A program made the position numbers and the translations under genes. DNA of 6,873 nt from Helicobacter sp. (GTDB taxonomy: Bacteria; Campylobacterota; Campylobacteria; Campylobacterales; Helicobacteraceae): the NCBI GenBank assembly GCA_014799985.1, contig JAAVGZ010000031.1:1-6873 (forward strand). The letters run 5' to 3'. Positions 1 to 4,766 of the stretch are shown here, piece after piece. The notes under the pieces are model-generated. The model was not told the origin of the DNA and ran no database searches. It saw only the letters and a program-made list of their open reading frames with translations. The stretch's first letter is position 1. Each line of letters starts with the position of its first letter.

Positions 1-234
1 ACGAAGCTCAAGGGTGATGATTGCGGTCCTTGGGGGAACGATGTGTATGGCACGTTTGCTGATTTGAAGCAGGGCATGTTTGTCGAGGCAGAGGTGTATC
101 CTGCTGGGGCGGGTATGCCAGGTGTAGGTATGCCTATGGGTGCTGCTGGAAATACAACAGCCCCACAGATTGTCGAGGGTGCGCAATTTGTGGCAAAAGA
201 GGTCGAGTGGAAATGCATGCCGAGGGCGTATTAG
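1..234 (+). CDS. 3' end of an unidentified protein (partial, 77 codons visible)
   Basis: The plus frame is open from the first base of the window to a TAG at 232-234, so this is the C-terminal part of a longer gene whose start lies outside. The visible 77 residues contain the segment VYGTFADLKQGMFVEAEV (about 15-32), a Gly/Met/Pro/Ala-rich linker (about 35-50), and a closing strand FVAKEVEWKC (63-72). A 'G-x-F-x-D-L-x-x-G-M-x-V-E' turn followed later by 'FVAKEVE' resembles small OB-like beta-barrel domains of the DUF5666 kind. That is an impression, not an identification. Two cysteines flank the domain (visible residues 8 and 72) and could pair if the protein is exported. It converges on purF with 27 nt between the two stop codons. 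I do not recognise the gene; that it is coding is fairly likely, its function unknown. Confidence 0.6.
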   Translation, partial: TKLKGDDCGPWGNDVYGTFADLKQGMFVEAEVYPAGAGMPGVGMPMGAAGNTTAPQIVEGAQFVAKEVEWKCMPRAY

Positions 235-244
235 GCGCGCCTGC

Positions 245-263
245 GGGGGCGCGTTGCGCCCTC
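245..263. terminator. GC-rich hairpin between convergent genes, possible bidirectional terminator
   Basis: GGGCGC at 247-252 and GCGCCC at 256-261 form a perfect 6-bp stem with a 3-nt loop. The stem extends outward by a G-T pair and a G-C pair. It lies between the convergent stop codons at 234 and 262-264 and overlaps the purF stop codon. Neither strand has a clear T-run after the stem, so intrinsic termination is plausible from position but not well supported by sequence. Confidence 0.35.
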
Positions 264-1635
264 AATGCAACGGGTATTTGCCATCAAAGCATGCTTGGCA
301 AAATTGCTCGTCATCGCCGCACGCGAGGCTCTTGCGCAAGCCCTCAATCGAGAGATACGCGAGCGAATCGGCTTCGATATAGCGGCAAATCTCATCGAGA
401 TTCATCTTGTGGCTAATCAGCTCTTGCTCATCGGGCGTATCCACGCCATAATAGCATGAATGCGCCGTTGGCGGCGAGCTTATGCGCATGTGGATTTCTT
501 TCGCGCCCGCATCGCGCAAAATGCGCACAATCTGCTTGCTTGTCGTCCCCCGAACAATGCTATCATCAATCACCACAAGCCGCTTGCCCGCAATAATCTC
601 GCGAATCGGGTTGAGCTTCAGCCGCACCTTGAGTTCGCGAATCTGCTGCGTGGGCTCGATGAATGTGCGCCCGACATAGTGATTGCGCACGATTCCAAGC
701 TCGAAAGGAATCTGGCTTTGCTTGGCGTATCCGAGCGCGGCGGCAATCCCGCTGTCGGGAACGGGAATCACCATATCGGCGTCAATGGGCTTTTCTTTCG
801 CGAGCTCAACGCCCATTGCCTTGCGCACATGATAGACATTGCGCCCAAAAATCCTGCTGTCGGGGCGCGCGAAATAGATGTATTCAAAAATGCATGGATA
901 ATGCACGGGCTTTTGCGCGAGTTTGAAGCTTTGCGGCGGCTTGCTGCCGTCAAAAACGAGCATTTCGCCCGGCTCAATCTCGCGCTCAAACGTCGCGTTC
1001 ACCAAGTCAAACGCGCATGTCTCGCTCGCGACAATGTAGCCAATGCTGCCGTCATGGTTGCGGATTGTGCCGAGACTTAGCGGGCGGAATCCGAGCGGGT
1101 CGCGCAGCGCGAACATTTTCGAGCGGCTTAGGAATAGCAGGCAATACGCGCCTTCAATCTGTGCGACAGCGTCCGTGATGCGCTCTTGCAGGTGTTGGTG
1201 TTTGCTTTTGGCGATGAGGTGTGTGAGAATCTCGGTGTCAAGAAAGCTTTGGAAAATCGCGCCATTATTGATGAGCTCGCTGCGCAGCGCCTTGGCGTTG
1301 GTGAGGTTGCCATTGTGCACCACAGAGATTTCGCCCAAATCATAGCGCGCGAAAATGGGCTGTGCGTCAAAAATCGAATCGCCGCCCGCTGTGGAATAGC
1401 GGTTGTGCCCCACAGCGGCGAAGCCTTGCAGCTTGGCGAGATTTTGTTGGTTAAAGACAGAGGTAACAAGCCCCTGATTCTTGATGGTGTGGATTTTTTG
1501 CCCATTGGCGCTGCTGATTCCGCTTGCTTCTTGCCCGCGGTGTTGCATGGCAAACAACGCATAATAGGCGATGTTTGCCGCATTGGGGCAGCCATAGACG
1601 CCGACAACAGCGCATTCTTCTGCAAAGCTTGCCAT
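262..1635 (-). CDS. purF: Amidophosphoribosyltransferase (glutamine PRPP amidotransferase), Fe-S type
   Basis: This enzyme carries out the first committed step of de novo purine synthesis in the cytoplasm: PRPP and glutamine give 5-phosphoribosylamine, glutamate and pyrophosphate. It has 457 residues, a normal length. The N-terminal Ntn-type glutaminase domain has EECAVVGVYG, with Cys8 the expected nucleophile after removal of a 7-residue propeptide. It also shows MQHRGQEASGI (30-40), HNRYSTAG (77-84), HNGN (107-110) and RDPLGFRPL (178-186). The C-terminal phosphoribosyltransferase domain has the PRPP loop VVIDDSIVRGTTS (354-366) and PVPDSG (291-296). Cys248, Cys394, Cys446 and Cys449 sit where Bacillus subtilis PurF holds its [4Fe-4S] cluster (CIFEYIYFARPDS; SCYYG; CQAC), so this is the cluster-containing, propeptide-processed class. 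The start ATG shares its A with the dapB stop (TAATG) and has only a weak upstream GAG, suggesting translational coupling. It appears to be the last gene of the minus-strand run. Confidence 0.97.
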   Translation of the reverse strand: MASFAEECAVVGVYGCPNAANIAYYALFAMQHRGQEASGISSANGQKIHTIKNQGLVTSVFNQQNLAKLQGFAAVGHNRYSTAGGDSIFDAQPIFARYDLGEISVVHNGNLTNAKALRSELINNGAIFQSFLDTEILTHLIAKSKHQHLQERITDAVAQIEGAYCLLFLSRSKMFALRDPLGFRPLSLGTIRNHDGSIGYIVASETCAFDLVNATFEREIEPGEMLVFDGSKPPQSFKLAQKPVHYPCIFEYIYFARPDSRIFGRNVYHVRKAMGVELAKEKPIDADMVIPVPDSGIAAALGYAKQSQIPFELGIVRNHYVGRTFIEPTQQIRELKVRLKLNPIREIIAGKRLVVIDDSIVRGTTSKQIVRILRDAGAKEIHMRISSPPTAHSCYYGVDTPDEQELISHKMNLDEICRYIEADSLAYLSIEGLRKSLACGDDEQFCQACFDGKYPLH

Positions 1636-2405
1636 TATTCTAGCTCAAGCGCATCGCGTATTGAGTAATAGCCTTCTTTTTGATTGACAATCCACGCAGC
1701 AGCCTTCAAAGCGCCTTTGGCAAACGGAATGCGGCTTGTCGCCGTGTGGTTAAACTCGAGAAACTCGCCCTCGTTGTAGAATCCAACGGTGTGCCTGCCG
1801 GCGATGTCGCCGCCGCGCATTGCGAGAACGGCGATTTCGTCTTTCGTGCGCTCGCCCGTTTTGCCCTCGCGCCCATAGAGAATGTTTTCGAGGCTAAGGT
1901 TGCGCGCCTCGGCGCATGTCTGCGCGAGCGCGAGCGATGTGCCGCTGGGCGCGTCTCGTTTGTGTTTGTGGTGCATTTCGACAATCTCGATGTCGAACTC
2001 TTTGAGCGTTTTTGCCGCTTGGCGAATGACTTCGTGCAAGACAGCCACGCCAAAGGACATGTTGCTATCGTACAAAACGGGCATTTTGGTCGAGGCGACT
2101 TGCAAGAGATTCATTTGGTAATCATCGAATCCTGTCGTGCCAATGACAAGCGGCTTGGGGTGGCTCTCAATCGCTGTTTCGAGCAATGTTGCGGTCGCTT
2201 CGGGTAGCGAGAAATCAATCACCACATCGCAACCATTCAGGAAGATTCCATAATCATTTGTGATGAGTGTGCTCGGCGGCAGCGAGAAATCTAATGATTT
2301 GCGCACAAACACAGACGCCAAAACGAGGTTGTCGTCTTGGGTGAGCAAGTCTACGATAATCTTGCCCACGCGTCCACCTGCCCCAAAAACACCTACTTTA
2401 CACAT
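1635..2405 (-). CDS. dapB: 4-hydroxy-tetrahydrodipicolinate reductase
   Basis: DapB reduces 4-hydroxy-tetrahydrodipicolinate with NAD(P)H in the diaminopimelate/lysine pathway, which supplies peptidoglycan cross-links. The protein has 256 residues, typical for the family. The N-terminal Rossmann domain opens with VGVFGAGGRVG (4-14). DFS (64-66) and GTTGF (89-93) line the nucleotide site. The family signature EMHHKHKRDAPSGTS (143-157) gives His145 and Lys149 as the residues matching E. coli His159 and Lys163. AMRGGDIAGRHTV (195-207) and HTATSR (220-225) complete the C-terminal part. The start is set by AAAGGAG on the minus strand (2418-2412), which leaves 6 nt before the ATG at 2405. Another ATG at 2409 is out of frame and too close. 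The gene lies 37 nt after trxB and overlaps purF by one base, so it is probably co-transcribed with both. Confidence 0.97.
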   Translation of the reverse strand: MCKVGVFGAGGRVGKIIVDLLTQDDNLVLASVFVRKSLDFSLPPSTLITNDYGIFLNGCDVVIDFSLPEATATLLETAIESHPKPLVIGTTGFDDYQMNLLQVASTKMPVLYDSNMSFGVAVLHEVIRQAAKTLKEFDIEIVEMHHKHKRDAPSGTSLALAQTCAEARNLSLENILYGREGKTGERTKDEIAVLAMRGGDIAGRHTVGFYNEGEFLEFNHTATSRIPFAKGALKAAAWIVNQKEGYYSIRDALELE

Positions 2406-2442
2406 ACATTGCTCCTTTGTATGAATTGCCTAGCTAGCAAAT

Positions 2443-3378
2443 TCATTTGTGATGTTCCAAAAATGCCAACGCGCTAAGTGCCGCGCGAGCGCCATCTCCG
2501 GCGGCGCATACAACCTGCTTTGCGGCGTCAATGCGCAAATCTCCAGCGACAAACAAGCCTGCAACATTTGTTTTCATGTTCAAATCCACAATCACTTCGC
2601 CAAACTTGCTCATCTCGCACAGAAACGAGCCGTCTTCTTGAATCAGGATTTGGTTATTGACATCATAGCCTATAAAAACAAAAAATCCATTGAGTTCAAG
2701 CGTTTCTTGTTGATTTGTGTCTTTGTGTGTGTAGCGAATACCCGTCAAGCCTTTGGAATCGCCGAGAAATTCATCGATGATTGTGGGGGTTTTGAATACG
2801 ATGTTTGCCTTGCCTTGCGCTTTGGCGACCGTTACGGGAGCAGCGCGAAACTCGTTGCGGCGGTGAAAAACCGTTACTTTTTCGCAAATTTCGGAGAGAT
2901 ACAATGCCTCTTCGAGCGCCGTGTCGCCGCCGCCGAGCACGCCGACATGCTGCCCTTTATAAAAGAATCCATCGCATGTGGCGCATGTGCTGATTCCGCG
3001 TCCATAATATTTGTCTTCGCCCGCAACGCCCGAGCGCTTGGGGCTGCCGCCTGTGCAGACAATCACGGCGCGCGCCTCGAAATCGCCATTGTCGGTGTGG
3101 ATTACGAAATGCTCATTTTTTTTGGCGACACGTTCGACATTTGCCTGCTCGCTTTTGAGCCCAAAGCGGAAGCATTGCTCCTGCCAAGGTTGCATGAAAT
3201 CAAAGCCCGAAAGCACATCTTTCACGCCGGGATAGTTCTCAATCTCGCTGCTGCCCGTGATTTGCCCGCCCGGCATGCCGCGCTCAAACAACACAACATT
3301 TTTCGCGCCCCCTCGTGTGGTGTAGAGCCCCGCGCTCAAGCCCGCGGGACCTCCCCCGATGATTGCAATATCTAACAT
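2443..3378 (-). CDS. trxB: Thioredoxin reductase (FAD/NADPH)
   Basis: TrxB passes electrons from NADPH through FAD and a redox disulfide to oxidised thioredoxin in the cytoplasm. With the start chosen here it has 311 residues, the usual size for the low-molecular-weight class. The FAD motif GGGPAG is at 8-13 and PGGQ with ENYPG near 36-51. The redox site CATC is at Cys132-Cys135 followed by Asp136. The NADPH motif GGGDTA is at 149-154, with HRR (172-174) for the 2'-phosphate. The C-terminal FAD site is AGD (278-280), followed by QVVCAAGDG. The frame extends 15 codons further upstream (to 3423), but the ATG at 3378 is preceded by AAAGGAG with 7 nt spacing and begins MLDIAIIGGG, as family members do. 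The extension would consume the promoter and ribosome site. It works with trxA, two genes upstream. A likely promoter lies in the 104-nt gap before it. Confidence 0.97.
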   Translation of the reverse strand: MLDIAIIGGGPAGLSAGLYTTRGGAKNVVLFERGMPGGQITGSSEIENYPGVKDVLSGFDFMQPWQEQCFRFGLKSEQANVERVAKKNEHFVIHTDNGDFEARAVIVCTGGSPKRSGVAGEDKYYGRGISTCATCDGFFYKGQHVGVLGGGDTALEEALYLSEICEKVTVFHRRNEFRAAPVTVAKAQGKANIVFKTPTIIDEFLGDSKGLTGIRYTHKDTNQQETLELNGFFVFIGYDVNNQILIQEDGSFLCEMSKFGEVIVDLNMKTNVAGLFVAGDLRIDAAKQVVCAAGDGARAALSALAFLEHHK

Positions 3379-3385
3379 TGTTTTT

Positions 3386-3391
3386 CTCCTT
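3386..3391 (-). promoter_or_regulatory. Ribosome binding site that fixes the trxB start
   Basis: AAGGAG on the minus strand ends 7 nt before the ATG at 3378. It lies inside the 15-codon upstream extension of the frame, so it favours the shorter product. Confidence 0.75.
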
Positions 3392-3428
3392 TTTGTCATG
3401 AAATGTTGCCCTTTAACGAGCACAGAAT

Positions 3429-3455
3429 CTTATAAAATGGAAACTTTTAAGTCAA
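3429..3455 (-). promoter_or_regulatory. Candidate promoter for trxB-dapB-purF
   Basis: On the minus strand TTGACT (3455-3450) is followed by two overlapping -10 candidates: TATAAG (3434-3429) after 15 nt and TAAGAT (3432-3427) after 17 nt. Transcription from here would leave a leader of roughly 40 nt before the trxB ATG. The surrounding 104-nt gap is strongly AT-rich. An AT-only-flanked palindrome, AAGAAAA-T-TTTTCTT (3454-3468), overlaps the -35 box. The site suggests trxB can be transcribed independently of trxA. Confidence 0.5.
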
Positions 3456-3482
3456 GAAAATTTTTCTTTTAATAATAAATCC

Positions 3483-3989
3483 TCATTTTTGCGCGGCTAG
3501 GCGCATCATCTCGGCGCTGCTGATTTCTACAAGCGGCGCTGATTGGTAGAATGCCTGCCCATTTTTTTTGCGCTGCACGGCGACAATGGTTGGAAGTTGG
3601 CGTATCTTGAAATGGTGGATATAGCGCAGCAGGGTGTTGATGCCGGCGGTTGCATAGACAATGTCGGCAGACAGCGCCTCTTTGTTTTGGGCGAGGTCGA
3701 TGGCTAGAATCTTCGCTTCTTTGTCATGCGAAAAACGTGGCACATGCTGCACAAACTGCGCCTGTTCGGCGATGTTGGAGCTATAAAAAACAAGCAGATA
3801 GCGCTCCTCTGTGGGCTCAAAAAGCGATGTTTGTGTGTATAGCGCCCAATCGTTGAAATCGACTTTGACAAAGCGGGCGTAGCTGTTCTCGTAATAGTAA
3901 TAGGCAAACGCTGCAATCAGCACGCCAATCATCGGCGCGGCGACAAGCGTTCTGGGCGAACAACACCCGCTTTTTTGCTCAATCGCCAT
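3483..3989 (-). CDS. Membrane-anchored thioredoxin-like protein without CXXC, function unknown
   Basis: The gene encodes a 168-residue protein that I cannot name. A short polar N-terminus with adjacent Cys9-Cys10 is followed by one hydrophobic segment (about 14-33, ending in a run of tyrosines). The rest is soluble and, by the positive-inside rule, probably outside the inner membrane, though the charge bias is slight. The soluble part follows thioredoxin order: a strand YLLVFYSS (64-71), a helix, a strand AKILAIDLA (92-100), then FKIRQLPTIVAV (127-138), where LPT resembles the cis-proline loop. YSSN (69-72) occupies the place of the WCGPC site, so no dithiol catalysis is expected. Its ATG overlaps the trxA stop (TAATG) and lacks a Shine-Dalgarno sequence, so translation is probably coupled to trxA. 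Its place between trxA and trxB supports a thiol-related role, perhaps scaffold or substrate binding. The fold assignment is inference from sequence pattern and context; that it is a real gene is well supported. Confidence 0.85.
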   Translation of the reverse strand: MAIEQKSGCCSPRTLVAAPMIGVLIAAFAYYYYENSYARFVKVDFNDWALYTQTSLFEPTEERYLLVFYSSNIAEQAQFVQHVPRFSHDKEAKILAIDLAQNKEALSADIVYATAGINTLLRYIHHFKIRQLPTIVAVQRKKNGQAFYQSAPLVEISSAEMMRLAAQK

Positions 3990-4312
3990 TAAAGCAGATT
4001 ATCGATTTTTTCTTGAAAGAGTTTTTTCGCTGCTGCGCCAACATGCGAATCGACAATCTCGCCATTTTTGTACAAAAACACGGCAGGGATTCCCTTCACG
4101 CCCTGACTTGCGGCAAGCTCTTGTTGCTCATCAACATTCACTTTGCAGATAGACACTCTGTCTTTGTATTCCTCGGCGAGTTGGTCGATGATGGGTCCTA
4201 GCATGCGGCATGGTCCACACCATGGCGCCCAGAAATCAACCAATACAACGCCCGAATTGACGGCGTCATCATACGTTTCTTTTGTCAAATGTTTCACGGC
4301 TTCACTACTCAT
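3989..4312 (-). CDS. trxA: Thioredoxin
   Basis: This small cytoplasmic dithiol protein is reduced by TrxB and reduces disulfides in client enzymes such as ribonucleotide reductase and peroxiredoxins. It has 107 residues, standard for the family. VLVDFWAPWCGPCRMLGP (23-40) contains the active-site Cys32 and Cys35. VNVDEQ (59-63 region) and GIPAVFLYKNGE (74-85) with the cis-proline Pro76 follow in the expected places. The buried Asp26 is present. The start is supported by AAGGAG on the minus strand, with GGAG at 4321-4318 and 5 nt before the ATG. The last base of its stop is shared with the start of the next gene. It is the first gene of the minus-strand run and is read divergently from the metal-resistance operon. 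Confidence 0.98.
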   Translation of the reverse strand: MSSEAVKHLTKETYDDAVNSGVVLVDFWAPWCGPCRMLGPIIDQLAEEYKDRVSICKVNVDEQQELAASQGVKGIPAVFLYKNGEIVDSHVGAAAKKLFQEKIDNLL

Positions 4313-4342
4313 ACGAGCTCCTTAGAATCAAAATATCCTCGC

Positions 4343-4351
4343 ATTCTAGCA
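4343..4351 (-). promoter_or_regulatory. Extended -10 promoter element for trxA
   Basis: TGCTAGAAT on the minus strand is an extended -10 box (TGn before TAGAAT). It would start transcription about 25 nt before the trxA ATG. No convincing -35 box is seen 17 nt upstream, which is usual for sigma-70 promoters of Campylobacterota. Confidence 0.55.
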
Positions 4352-4382
4352 ACAATGCAATAACCATTCATTAACCAATATA

Positions 4383-4417
4383 TATTATTATTTGAGCATA
4401 TATTCATATATTCAAAT
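4383..4417 (+). promoter_or_regulatory. arsR-cadA promoter and ArsR/SmtB-type operator
   Basis: An imperfect dyad spans 4390-4417. Outer arms ATTTGA (4390-4395) and TCAAAT (4412-4417) are perfect complements, and inner arms ATAT/ATAT (4398-4401 and 4406-4409) also pair, leaving a few mismatches. The TTTGA...TCAAA arms resemble operators of SmtB/CadC-family repressors. -10-like TATTAT boxes (4383-4388 and 4386-4391) abut the dyad, so a bound repressor would cover the start of transcription. The dyad ends 3 nt before the AGGAG ribosome site (GGAG 4421-4424) of the regulator gene. Binding by the adjacent regulator is inferred from position and arm sequence. Confidence 0.6.
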
Positions 4418-4429
4418 GAAGGAGACAGA

Positions 4430-4765
4430 ATGAACGAAGAAACACGCAAGCAGCAGCTTCACAATGTGCTTGCCACATTGCCAAAGCCCGAGCTGCTCTA
4501 TGAGCTTTCGGAGCTATTCAAGATTTTTGGCGATTCAACGCGAATCCAGATTCTCTCGCTTTTGTTGCGCGCAGAGCTTTGCGTGGGCGAGATTTCGAGC
4601 CTCTTAAATCTCTCGCCTTCGGCAATCTCGCATCAGCTTCGAATCTTGCGCCAAGCGCGCCTCGTGCGCTACAACAAGGTGGGCAAAGAAGTCTATTACA
4701 GCCTCGATGATGACCATATCCAAAAAATCTTCGAATCGGGGCTCGAACACATTACGGAGATGTAA
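4430..4765 (+). CDS. ArsR/SmtB-family metal-sensing repressor, zinc type
   Basis: This is a winged-helix dimeric repressor of 111 residues that should bind the dyad just upstream and release it when metal binds. ELFKIFGDSTRIQILSLL (28-45) is the typical start of the core. The recognition helix region is LSPSAISHQLRILRQARLV (61-79), and the wing is KVGKEVYYSL (83-92). The alpha-3 loop ELCVGEI (49-55) has one cysteine, Cys51, with Gly where CadC-type sensors have a second, as in Synechococcus SmtB (ELCVGDL). The C-terminal helix has Asp94-x-His96, then His107-x-x-Glu110, the same spacing as the SmtB alpha-5 zinc ligands (Asp104, His106, His117, Glu120). A zinc response is therefore the best guess; cadmium or cobalt response is not excluded. 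The start has GGAG 5 nt upstream. It lies 1 nt before the ATPase gene, in one operon, and is probably autoregulated. Confidence 0.93.
   Translation: MNEETRKQQLHNVLATLPKPELLYELSELFKIFGDSTRIQILSLLLRAELCVGEISSLLNLSPSAISHQLRILRQARLVRYNKVGKEVYYSLDDDHIQKIFESGLEHITEM
4756..4759 (+). promoter_or_regulatory. Ribosome binding site that fixes the ATPase start
   Basis: GGAG, inside the last codons of the regulator gene, lies 7 nt before the ATG at 4767. An in-frame ATG 20 codons earlier (4707) has no such site and lies wholly inside the regulator gene. Confidence 0.7.
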
Positions 4766-4766
4766 C

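Noticed and set aside
460..1080. A 206-codon open frame on the plus strand opposite purF
   Set aside because: PurF is certain on the other strand. This frame has no ribosome site or domain-like pattern and is a shadow.
2427..2441. TTGCCTAGCTAGCAA palindrome between trxB and dapB as a terminator or operator
   Set aside because: The stem is short and imperfect with no T-run on the minus strand, and the 37-nt gap leaves little room. It is probably chance.
2449..3375. A 308-codon open frame on the plus strand opposite trxB
   Set aside because: It mirrors the trxB codons exactly in register, and TrxB has every expected motif. The antisense openness follows from avoidance of a few codons. The translated product has no recognisable domain.
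3379..3423. A 15-codon N-terminal extension of TrxB starting at 3423
   Set aside because: It adds MLVKGQHFMTKRRKT before the conserved MLDIAIIGGG start and includes the AAGGAG site and leader. The ATG at 3378 is better placed.
3950..3989. Lipoprotein signal at Cys9-Cys10 of the thioredoxin-like protein
   Set aside because: The cysteines come before, not after, the hydrophobic segment, so there is no lipobox.
4707..4766. A 20-codon N-terminal extension of the ATPase inside the regulator gene
   Set aside because: The extra residues are an out-of-frame reading of the regulator's C-terminus, there is no ribosome site at 4707, and a good one precedes 4767.
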